Assembly: GCA_000827325.1 (NCBI GenBank)
Contig: KN832874.1
Location: forward strand, 386,044 to 450,043
Length of the DNA stretch: 64,000 nt
DNA from: Oidiodendron maius Zn
Lineage: Eukaryota; Ascomycota; Leotiomycetes; Myxotrichaceae
Direction: 5' to 3'
Positions 23,561 to 32,582 of the stretch are shown piece by piece (the first letter of the stretch is position 1; the number at the start of each line of letters is the position of its first letter). Position numbers and translations under genes: made by a program. The notes under the pieces are model-generated. The model had not been told where the DNA came from, did no database searches, and worked only from the letters and a program-made list of their open reading frames with translations.

Positions 23561-23628
23561 CGTGCGATTGTGATGTGGGTGTACCGGATGGGTGTACCGG
23601 ATGGGTGTACCGGATGGGTGTGGCTTGA
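23561..23628 (-). repeat. Minisatellite-bearing repeat element, copy B (inverted)
   Basis: Read on the minus strand, this 68-bp sequence begins with the same 30 bases as copy A (tcaagccacacccatccgg...) and ends with a segment matching copy A at nearly every base. It differs chiefly by one additional 13-bp unit, so three units stand where copy A has two. On the plus strand the unit reads ggtgtaccggatg. Confidence 0.8.
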
Positions 23629-24119
23629 AAATTGTCGATTTGGAGGCTGCCCCGCTACGATTGCAATAGGTCCACCAGGCCCTTCCGCTAGCATGCTAGT
23701 AGGGGGGTTTCTGAAGACCATTTACAAGCTCTCAACGATGACTTCCTAATAAGTTCTTATCATGCCCATTTGCTTCGAACGTACTCTGATCTCTTTAAGT
23801 ATTTACGCAGTTCGGCTGCTATTGGAAAGACTTTGCCACAAAACACGCATATTTTCATGCATTGAGCGATTGTTAACTTGGCGTTGTGTCTCGGGCCAGT
23901 CGCTATAGATTTCCTACTGTGAGGGGCATTCGCATCCTTTATAAATATTCCCTAGAGCGGTGTAGGTATCTGTCGCTATAGAGGTAGGTAGAGATGGTGC
24001 GGTCTCTACTGCATCATACATCCTCTCACTGTCGTTGCTACTGATCATGTTGTTAAGCCAGATGTCTGCGTCCTGCGTTGTAAATGCTTCCTCTATTCCA
24101 TCCAGCGGGTATAGTGACG

Positions 24120-24370
24120 ATTGGAAACTTAATTGATAATATACTATAAACTTTTATAATATTTTACTATAACATATTAATCTTACCTATAATGTAGTCT
24201 AATATTAGTGGTAATATACTATAATCTTTATTGTAATATATTATAATAATATTGATATTTCTAGTTTGCAATTAGGTAGATAAATAGGTATCATTAAGTG
24301 TAAGTATAGAGATTATAATGAGTATGCCCCATAAATTTAGCGAGTATCCTCTATAAATTTAGTGAGTAAA
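24120..24370. repeat. AT-rich block with short direct repeats
   Basis: About 170 bp at 24125-24295 is almost entirely A and T, far from the neighbouring composition. The motif taatatactataa occurs twice about 75 bp apart. Just downstream, ataaatttag followed by c/t and gagta occurs twice, 23 bp apart (about 24330-24368). This may be a decayed mobile-element end or sequence altered by repeat-induced point mutation. No coding remnant survives within it. Confidence 0.5.
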
Positions 24371-25067
24371 GCCTAAAGCTGGCTGGATGACTAATATTCG
24401 CACCACAGTTGGCCGAAAAGGGTGCGTGGTGTGTCGGTTATGTCAGCATCTGTGGTGTGTTTGTAACACGAGCCGTGTAAGGGCCGCCCGCCATCCACGC
24501 CCGCAATGCAGTAGCTGACTAACCACAAGTACTTTGTGCACCAGGTGTGTTCTCTAGCTGCTTTACCACACCAGTGATATGGTAGCAGATATCATATTGC
24601 GATCAAACTAGAGCTCCGCGTTAATTGGAGAGGAGTAACCAGGCTTCCTCATCTTTGGACTGATCTAACAAGACAGTGCCTTCTTTTCTCACCCCTTTTC
24701 CTGCTCCTTTTCTCTCTTTTCTCTATCAACTCTCCGTCTCAATTTCCCTTCCTAGAGACTCTGTTAGCAAAGTATAACAGTCTACATACGATTTCCCTCG
24801 AACTATGGTCGACATTACTTTTATGTCCCTCAGACAAATTCCCATGATTGGTAGAGATGAGCAGGCAAATCGAAAAGACTACATGACGAAAAGGGTTGCT
24901 TTCTACCTCGAAACGAACCTCGTCGATCGAGCCTGAGATGTCTAGCACAAACGATTCAACTGTCCCGACGATATCAGAACTGGCCAGCATATCCTCAATT
25001 GCTCCTACTAAGAGTTCTACGAGAGCAACTACCCTTATCCAACCATCAATCATACTGTATATAGCGA

Positions 25068-25190
25068 GGACTTTCGATTGGCTCTCTACCCGCGAAAGAT
25101 ATCGAGAAGGTCCTCAGCTCCACTCTGATCTCCGAGCTCAGCGGAAAGGATCTCAGCGAGTTGATTATTAAGGGTTGGAAGACATTGAGA
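25068..25190 (+). pseudogene. Possible fragment related to acidic ribosomal protein P2
   Basis: In the frame with a codon start at 25080, the translation contains AKDIEKVLSS followed by TLISELSGKDLSELIIKG. This resembles two conserved P2 segments as I recall them (ADIK.VLSSVG and LISELKGKDINELIAEG). The roughly 13 residues that normally separate the two segments are missing, an in-frame stop lies just upstream, and no alanine-rich hinge or acidic GFGLFD tail follows. It therefore looks like a broken copy, or a chance resemblance. It lies about 100 bp upstream of the HAUS4-like gene. Confidence 0.35.
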
Positions 25191-25279
25191 GTTGAGAGAG
25201 GAGAAGGGTCTCATTTGACAGCCTTGCCGAAATCGACAATCAAACAGCAACTATATCCACAAACAGGTGCATCCTCAAA

Positions 25280-26365
25280 ATGTTGCCTCCAATTGAGGAG
25301 TCCGTGCTGCAGAGCAATCCTAAATTTGCCGCTCTGCATACTATGCTTGCAAATAATATTCTAAATCCATCTGGGTCAACAAAGAAGCAAGCTGCACAGA
25401 AAGAACGCGATGCTGTATCTGATGTACGATGGAACCCCTCTTTGTGCCTCAATTCTTCACTAATATCTTATCTTCAGGCACTCAAAACTGCACGTCTTCG
25501 CGCAGCGAGAACACAGCTTATTCGCAATGCACTCAATTCCCTTGACCTAAGTCCAGAGACACCCGCAACAACCACGAAGGCACGATCCAAACACAACCCA
25601 AACCCATCAGCTAATCAATCCCTCCCTCCCAAACTCCTCGAACTCATCCTCCTCCTCTCCGCGCGCCTCACCTCCCGCACCCCAATCCACCCCCTCCTCG
25701 AATCCTCCTCACAATGGTCATCACTCCCCTCCCTTCTCCCCTCCCTCGGCGCCCTCCTCTCCGGTCGCCTACACTCACAAGGCCTCTCGCTCAGCCGAAT
25801 TCAATCCCCCACGACAAATCCCTCTTTTCTACACCGAGGAATCCCAAAACTCGTGTCCAACGTCCAAGATACACTCTCTTCACATACAAGCACCAAATCC
25901 GCCCTCGATCAGCGCCGCGCGGCGCTGATTTCTACTGCCACCGTGCTCATGGATGCATACCACCTGTGCACCGTCCTAGTCATCCAGACTCTCGAATCCG
26001 TGTCCTGCGGATCTGTATCCCGACACGCGCGGGCGCGCGCGGACTACTGGTCGCTACGGGCGCGGGAACTTGGATTGTCGGCGGAGGAGAAGGAAGGGAG
26101 GGCGAAGAAGGCGATATATACGCCATCTGTATCGAAGGCGTTGGAGAATTACATGGCAGCGTTGAGGGATGGGAGGGAGAGATTGCGGGATAGGGAACGG
26201 GGTGCGGAGAGGGCATTGTGGGGGTACGGTGTGGGGAGGGAGGAGGGGGGAAAGGAGAAGGTTATGAGGGAGATAGCGAAGGTGTATGGCGAGTTGGGGA
26301 AGGAGGTGGAGGATGTGACGAGGGATGTGGAGAGGTTAAGAGGCGGGAGGGGAAGGAGGAGATGA
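25280..26365 (+). CDS. Probable HAUS augmin-like complex subunit 4
   Basis: The inferred exons are 25280-25423 and 25478-26365, giving about 343 residues. The 54-nt intron (gtacga...cttcag) is a multiple of three without a stop, so retaining it would give 361 residues. The N-terminus, MLPPIEESVLQSNPKFAALH, resembles the LPP...LLQNPxF segment of human HAUS4. A helical region LKTARLRAARTQLIRNALNS follows. The C-terminal ~130 residues are strongly charged and coiled-coil-like. Augmin recruits gamma-tubulin to spindle microtubules, and a fungal complex is known in Aspergillus. I made the match from memory, so other coiled-coil proteins remain possible. It converges on AAT with a 133-bp gap. Confidence 0.5.
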   Translation: MLPPIEESVLQSNPKFAALHTMLANNILNPSGSTKKQAAQKERDAVSDVRWNPSLCLNSSLISYLQALKTARLRAARTQLIRNALNSLDLSPETPATTTKARSKHNPNPSANQSLPPKLLELILLLSARLTSRTPIHPLLESSSQWSSLPSLLPSLGALLSGRLHSQGLSLSRIQSPTTNPSFLHRGIPKLVSNVQDTLSSHTSTKSALDQRRAALISTATVLMDAYHLCTVLVIQTLESVSCGSVSRHARARADYWSLRARELGLSAEEKEGRAKKAIYTPSVSKALENYMAALRDGRERLRDRERGAERALWGYGVGREEGGKEKVMREIAKVYGELGKEVEDVTRDVERLRGGRGRRR

Positions 26366-26498
26366 CTGAAAGATCCTCGGCGGGGCGTGGGATAATGGGA
26401 ATATATTGTACAATTCTGCGCGGAGCTGTCTATCAAGGTTCTAGCCTAATACCGAGGGAATACAACATTGCTGGATATCTCCTTGCTTCGTAACTACA

Positions 26499-28110
26499 TT
26501 ATGGCTTGACTGCGTGGATGGCAGCAGCGAGTCTCTTGACATTGGCAGATGTGATACCTGCGACCGATATTCTGCCATCCTTGGTTGCATACACGGAGTG
26601 CTACATGACATTAGCTCCATTGATCTAGCAGTACCGGCAAATGTTAAAACTCACCTCCTTAGCCAATTTATCCATCTGCTCAGGAGTCAAACCGGTATAC
26701 GCGAACATGCCAATTTGGCTGGTGATATGGCTCCAATCGTGCTTCGATCCCAAAGCTTCAAGCTCCTTCTTCAGAAGAGCGCGCATGTTGATAATGCGGT
26801 CAGCCATGCCCTTGACCTCGCCCAGCCACTGTTGGTAGAGGGCAGCGTCATTGAGTACCTCCGAGGCTATACGGGCACCGTGGATGGGGGGGTTCGAGTA
26901 GAGCGGGCGGACAAGGATCTTGATCTGCGAGTCCACGCGCTTCTTCTCCTCTGCATCTGCACAGACGATGGAGAAGGCACCGATACGCTCGCCATAGAGT
27001 CCCTGGTATACGTTAGTTCATGGTACCCAGCAGAACGCAACAGACTCACCATGTTCTTGGCGAAGGACTGGGCAAGGCATGGGTTGTGGCCCTGCTCAAC
27101 AAAGTACCGGAGAGCGAAGGCGTCTATGTCGGTGTCTCCAGAGGCGAATCCCTGGTATGCCATATCGAAGAAAGCGTAGTGCTCGCCAGCCTTGATGGCA
27201 TTGCTGATCTCCTTCCATTGTTCAGGGGTCGGGTCGACACCGGTGGGGTTGTGGGCGCATGCATGCAGTAGGAACATGCTTCCCTTTGGAGCTGCAGCGA
27301 TATCCTGGATCATGCCCTCAAAATCGAGACCTATGGTGTCCTTGTTGTAGTATCTGTACTTTTCAACCTCAAGGCCCGAGTCCTTGAAGACGGCACCGTG
27401 GTTCGCCCATGATGGCGATGGGATGTAGATCTTCTTTGCCCCTGGGTAGAAGCGTGCGAGGAAGGCCGCACCGATGCGGAGAGCGCCTGTTCCCGAGATG
27501 GACTGTGTGATGGCCACGCGGTCGAGGGCGGTGGACTTGGGGCCGTAGGCGAGGAGAGCAGCAGACTTAGTGAACTCAGGAACACCTGTAATTCCCGCGT
27601 ACTCCTTGTTGAGCTTCTTCTCAATGACCTTGCCCTCGGCGGCTCGTACGGATGGGAGGACGTATGGCTTTCCCTGGTCGTCTCGGTATGCGCCGACACC
27701 TGGAGAAGGGGCATCAGTATGGTTTCTAGCAGCATAAGTTGTCTTTCCGTACCCAAGTTGATCTTCTCCGCGAAACTATCTGCCTTAAAAGCCTCGGTAA
27801 TACCTAGACATTGTTAGAAGCGCAATTCGAATTCATTGCAGCTAGGCTTGACTCACCCAAGATGGCCTTTGACAAAGCACCCGCGCATTAGCAATTGATA
27901 AATAAACAGAAGCCATTTCAAAACTCACATCCTATAAACGGTAAAATATTAGCGATCAAAGCCATTGATGCGTATTTGCTGCCATTGACTTACTGGGGGG
28001 CCTTGAGGCACGCCGGCCCATGTGGAAGCTGGACGGATGGCAAGGAAGCCTCGGGCGGCTACGCCACGGCTGGCCGCCTGTCTGGTAGCTATCCTGACAG
28101 ATGAAAGCAT
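26499..28110 (-). CDS. Aspartate aminotransferase, mitochondrial
   Basis: Seven exons are inferred on the minus strand: 28110-27994, 27931-27929 (3 nt), 27866-27857 (10 nt), 27803-27753, 27699-27050, 27002-26655 and 26600-26499. They sum to about 426 residues, normal for this enzyme. The N-terminus [20 protein letters not shown] is an Arg/Ser-rich mitochondrial presequence. Class I aminotransferase landmarks follow: [65 protein letters not shown] and QSFAKNM (pyridoxal-phosphate Lys), then [11 protein letters not shown]. It transfers amino groups between aspartate and 2-oxoglutarate and serves the malate-aspartate shuttle. The 3-nt exon supplies the Asp in the expected PPDAILGITEAF sequence; skipping it would keep frame but lose that residue. 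It is divergent from NRK1. Confidence 0.92.
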
Positions 28111-28586
28111 GCTGAATGGAGGGAGATGTCGGGAGAAAGTGAGTATCTGGGTTGTGTATTACACGGAAGAAGGCATATGATGAAAGGAAGCTCGGAGGAA
28201 AATATGTTTACCCTGGATTTAATCGCTCGGCGTTTGTCAGTCACCTGCAGTCACTCGGCCGGACCCGTGGGCGGATAAACTGATAAATCGGGCATGAAAT
28301 GGCATATGAAAGTACCGACAATCCCATGCGGAAATCCAATTATGCATAACATTTGAGATGATTCGCATACGTTTATGAGATATAATCCCGTCTCATCTCG
28401 TGCTGCAGCAAGGCTGCTTTGACCTCGGCCTCGAAAGACGTCGAGCAACACTGAGGGTAGAGTGGGATGACATATATTGCGTAACCATCTCATATCAGCT
28501 AGAGTTTGTTATCCATACAGTTTCTGTGCTATGGAATACGTATCTAAGAGTTACAGGCACGGGTATACTCCTTTCAAGTACCCGAT
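28111..28586. promoter_or_regulatory. Shared intergenic promoter of AAT and NRK1
   Basis: This 476-bp gap separates the start codons of two divergent genes, so both promoters and 5' leaders lie here. Short frames within it overlap both strands and have no motif. Confidence 0.5.
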
Positions 28587-29634
28587 ATGTCAGAGCGGAA
28601 GGCCATTGTCGTCGCCATCAGTGGTTGCTCCTCAAGCGGGAAGACGACCCTCAGTCGACTGCTGAGGGATATGTTCCCTGATGCCTTTGTTCTCCACGCA
28701 GATGATTTCTATAGACCGGAGGCCGAGTGAGTTATGTCTTCTCCTAGCTCTTTGCCGTGATTGAAAAGGGAAATGTGTCTCGTTCAAGTGACTTTGATGA
28801 GGAACAGTATCCATTATCAAACCAGGGAGACTGCGATTTTGAGCTTAAGGACGATGATGATTATTTCTATCTGGAGACATTGATTTCAATGCCCTCTGGC
28901 TAGATCCTTCTATTTATTTAGTCTCAAACTGAATTCTCAAGCTAACACTCCTAGACTACCGCTCTCACACGGAATGGTCGACTGGGACTGCGCCGAAGCT
29001 CTCTCCATCCCAGACATGATCAAGTCCCTCACGCACATTCACGAACAAGGCACATTCCCAGTCAGTACCCCTCCATTTTCTTCCTTCACTTCCTCCAAAC
29101 TTACTTCCCACCGAGCCCTTCCTCGACTCCAAAGAAGATCAGAACGAAATCGGCCCCTGCCCAGTTTCCCCCTCCCAAATCACCTCCTTATACTCTCTCG
29201 TCCATACATGGTCTAGCATGCACCGCACACCTCGTATCTGCATCTTCGACGGCTTCCTGCTTTACCCGGACGTCATGGCCGCTCTCCAGCCGCATCTGGA
29301 TATAAAAATTTTCCTGCGTACGACAAAAGCCAAGGCACTAGCGCGCCGCGCAGCGAGATCGGGATATGTAACGCTCGAAGGGTTCTGGGAGGACCCCCCT
29401 GGTTATGTGGAGAAGATTGTATGGCCGAACTATGTGCGAGATCACCGATTTTTGTTTAAGGATGGGGATGTGGAGGGGGAGATTGATAAGGAGGTGGCAA
29501 TGGAGCGGGGTATTGAGTATATGCAGGGTGGGGCGGATGAGGATATGGAGATGGTGTTGAAGTGGGCAGTTGAAGCGCTTATGGGAAAGCTGCCAAATGT
29601 GGGCGGTGAAGGCGTGGTTGGCGTTGCAACCTAG
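28587..29634 (+). CDS. NRK1: Nicotinamide riboside kinase
   Basis: Three exons, 28587-28726, 28955-29060 and 29116-29634, give about 254 residues. The P-loop ISGCSSSGKTTLSRLL is followed by VLHADDFYRPEAE, whose Asp residues bind substrate and Mg. Next come GMVDWDCAEALSIPDM, RICIFDGFLLY, a lid region AKALARRAARSGYVTLEGFW and DPPGYVEKIVWPNYV. These are hallmarks of eukaryotic NRK, which phosphorylates nicotinamide riboside in NAD salvage in the cytosol. The first intron, 228 nt, is several times longer than others here, and the second has a gtcagt donor. The spliced ELPLSHGMVDWD junction agrees with the family. It converges on the sedolisin gene, 267 bp away. Confidence 0.9.
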
Positions 29635-29901
29635 GGCGTGAATTACAGCGGATATTTTGAAATAGAGGGAGAATAGGTATAGAATGAGATTCACCGTCGT
29701 TGTAACTGCATGAAAATGCAAGAAAAGAAAGTTTGACAGGCAAGGTATCCACCCATGGATCTTTCAGTGGCCGAGAAGCACAACATAATATTATCTGTAG
29801 ATCTAACTATGTGATAAATTTTAGATTATGTGTTGGTATGTGTGGCACGTTTATATATTATATATTAAGGTATATAGACGGCACTTTAACATCCCAATTG
29901 C

Positions 29902-31919
29902 TTACTTTAATGCAAGCTCAACTAACTTAGGGAAGATCTATATCACTAATCAGCGAAAGCACTTTGACCAAAAATACCAACTGGATCGAGGGAAACTTAC
30001 GGGTGTGCCAAACCCAGTGCTAGGGTCCCAACCAGCGGTGACGGGGAAGCCGTCAGTACCGCACGAGGAGCTGTTGCCCCCGACGATGTCAGTGAAAGCC
30101 TTGTGGGCTTGGGAATAGATCCACGGGTTGAGGAAGCCGAGAGTCGACTTGCCCTTGGCGAGACGGGCATCGTTGACGAGGGAGATAATGCTGGACATCA
30201 GTGGGCAGGAGGCGCTGGTGCCGGAAATCGTAGACAGGGTGCCGTTCCAGAAGAAAGCAAAGTAGAGACCCTGGGCTGAGACATCTGGGTATCCACGGCC
30301 CTCTAGAAGGATGTTAGGTTTCGAGCGATTGAATATGGAGGATGTAAAACTTACCGCAGTTGTACAGGCCTTCATGCAAGCCATCCAGAGAAGCGACGTA
30401 CTTGTCGACAACGCCATTCTGGTACCAAGGGCGGTCAAAGTAGTAGCTGAAACCACTGCCAGAAGCATAAAAGCCGTGGTTGCGTCCATCAGGTCCAATG
30501 CCAGGCTCGCGGTATGCAGGAAGTTCAGGCTCGAAGGCCATGGTAGCACCGACGGTTGTCACATATGGGCAACTGGCAGGGAATGCGGGCAGGAAAGTGC
30601 TGGTGTTCTTGCCATCGTTGGTAAAGCAAGCGCTATCGTCTTGGCCACCAAGACCACCATCACCGCTGGAGCACAAGAGGGAGATACCACGCGCGCCGAG
30701 CTGGGCAAAAGACCTGCACACTCTCTGGGCATAGGAGTTGGGAACGGTCTGTTCGTCATCGCCATAGGAGCTGCTGATGACCTGGGGCAGGTCTTTCTTG
30801 CCGAGCACGTAGTTGACCCAGGTAAGGTAGGGCTCATTGGTATCCGTTGGAGTATTCAAATCAGGGGTGAAAGGCGGGCTGCCTCCAGTTGAGAAGGAAA
30901 CGGCAGGCTGGGGCCAGGTCATACCCAGAATGGTCTCAGCATCGAGGACAGCCTCCTCGGAGATATCATCTCCGTTTGCCTGTGCTGGGGTCAGAGGAGT
31001 GTATTGGGCAGCGGGGCCATTAGCGATCTCCACAGACTCGAATGTCCACGCGTGCTGTGCAGCAGGTTTGTTGTATAGCTTCAAGAACTCGTAGATATCA
31101 GGTCGAATGGGGGTCTGGTTGAGGTAGTTGTTCCAGGCGATCTTGGCACGTCCGACAGCCTTCTGCTTGTAGCCCAGAGTTCCGTACAGGGTGTTGAAGC
31201 ACTCAAGAGTTACCGAGGCGATGTTGCAGACCTTGGCAATTGTCTCGTTGGTTGGGGGTTTGTATCCTGGGGGAGTCCAGCCTTCCTCGAACTGAATCCA
31301 GTCGGTCTTCTGGGGTGCCGCGCGCATGAAGGAGTTGGTAGGCTGGATGGTGTCTACAATGTCGAACAGATGAGTGGGCAGCGACCACTCTGGAGTCCGC
31401 ACCATATAGGATCCATCATCATGCTGGAAGACAGAGTACTCGGTATCAAGGAGGCGTTCGGCATCTTCTACAGAGATGTAGATATTGACCCAGTCTTTGG
31501 CGGGGCTGTAGTCGAACTTGTCCACGCCATTGGTGATCAGCCACTCATGGACGAGGTCTAGGCCCTCCTCAGATGGCTTGATCAGCTCGTTAACCTCCTC
31601 CTGGCTGAGATGCTGGCCATAGCGCACATGATCTGGGTGGGAGACTGTGGTTGTAAGGTAAGCTTCAACCCGAACACGCGACCTTCTAAGCTGCGTTCTC
31701 ACCTTCATACAAATGGCGCTCCAACTCGTCGAATCGCTCTTGCTTCAAGCCAATCTGCATGTGCAGCATATGAGCACCCGGGGCGCGACTCACGGGCTTC
31801 CATGTACGCGGGATTGGGTGAGCCTCCTTGACCGCGTACGGCGTACGGGCTTTCAGAGGGGTAGCAACAGCTACATGAGCGGCAACAACGACCGACAGCA
31901 ACAGCGAAAAGCCCACCAT
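29902..31919 (-). CDS. Secreted sedolisin, tripeptidyl-peptidase of family S53
   Basis: Four exons, 31919-31703, 31644-30355, 30302-30001 and 29937-29902, give about 614 residues. A signal peptide (MVGFSLLLSVVVAAHVAVA) leads a pro-region of about 170 residues with HPDHVRYGQHLSQEEVNEL. The catalytic domain has the Glu/Asp pair in EEAVLDAETILG (about residues 301-305), the oxyanion Asp in LLCSSGDGG and the nucleophile Ser in SGTSASCP (about 531). The calcium site lies in FTDIVGGNSSS and AGWDPSTGFGTP. The last exon adds only IFPKLVELALK, which matches the usual end of the family. Sedolisins act in acidic extracellular environments and release tripeptides. All catalytic residues are present, so it should be active. 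Confidence 0.92.
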
Positions 31920-32582
31920 TTTGACGACTTATGGTCTAGAGAGAGAGTTACTCGCACGAAGATGAAAGAGAGACCTGCGATATCAATCAGGATCAGCGGT
32001 AATTCCGGGGAATTGGGCAATATAAAGGTACAGTAGTACGCAATATCTGGCAGGGCCCGAGAGCCATACCTGGCCCAACCAGGCTCGCAGCTTTTTTTCT
32101 CTCGCTGCCATGTCGACGTGCAGTCTGGGCACGCGAATCCCAGGTCTCTATTGCCCTGATAGAGTCTAGATACCCTTCCTCCCGCGGGGATGGACACGGC
32201 GACTTTCCTACTCGCATTGATCTTTCACGGGCGACCTTCCTGATGTATCTCAGGTACTGCCGCCGAGAAGCTTGGCAGGACGGGTGGAGTGAGACTTTGA
32301 TAACGGTACTAGTAGACACTGCCTCGGAAGATGCCTATTACGAGGTTGCACTACGCTAATGGCGTCTTAGTGGACTAATCGTACGAAATATGCGCGTCTC
32401 CTAATTCTCGTAGTCCCGTAATCTATTCCTAACGTGTAATTTCCCAGCAAATTAGGTTATACAATCACGTGAAGGCCGCATGATGCCTCTGAAATATACC
32501 GAAAGAAGCAGCATCGAGACATAGAAATCGAAACTTTTCCGTTCCAGTGGAATATAAATCTGACAGAATCCCGTCGTCCTAT
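31920..32582. other. Intergenic, sedolisin promoter and LYS2 3' end
   Basis: This 663-bp stretch lies between two minus-strand genes, sedolisin downstream and LYS2 upstream in transcription order. It should hold the sedolisin promoter and the LYS2 3' UTR. Antisense frames have no motif. Confidence 0.5.

Larger units (their letters stand above)
20425..25279. other. Gene-poor region with repeats and remnants, 4.9 kb
   Basis: This is the longest gene-free stretch. The largest frame, 246 codons at 20896-21636, has skewed composition and overlaps a repeat, and I do not support it. Short frames at 22624-22951 and 23456-23749 look like remnants of coding sequence but match nothing I know. The region also holds the inverted minisatellite pair, an AT-rich block and an RPP2-like fragment, listed separately. 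It resembles a site of old insertions and decay. Confidence 0.55.

Noticed and set aside
30311-30892. 193-codon plus-strand frame inside the sedolisin gene
   Set aside because: It is antisense to the sedolisin catalytic domain, whose active-site motifs are all present on the minus strand.
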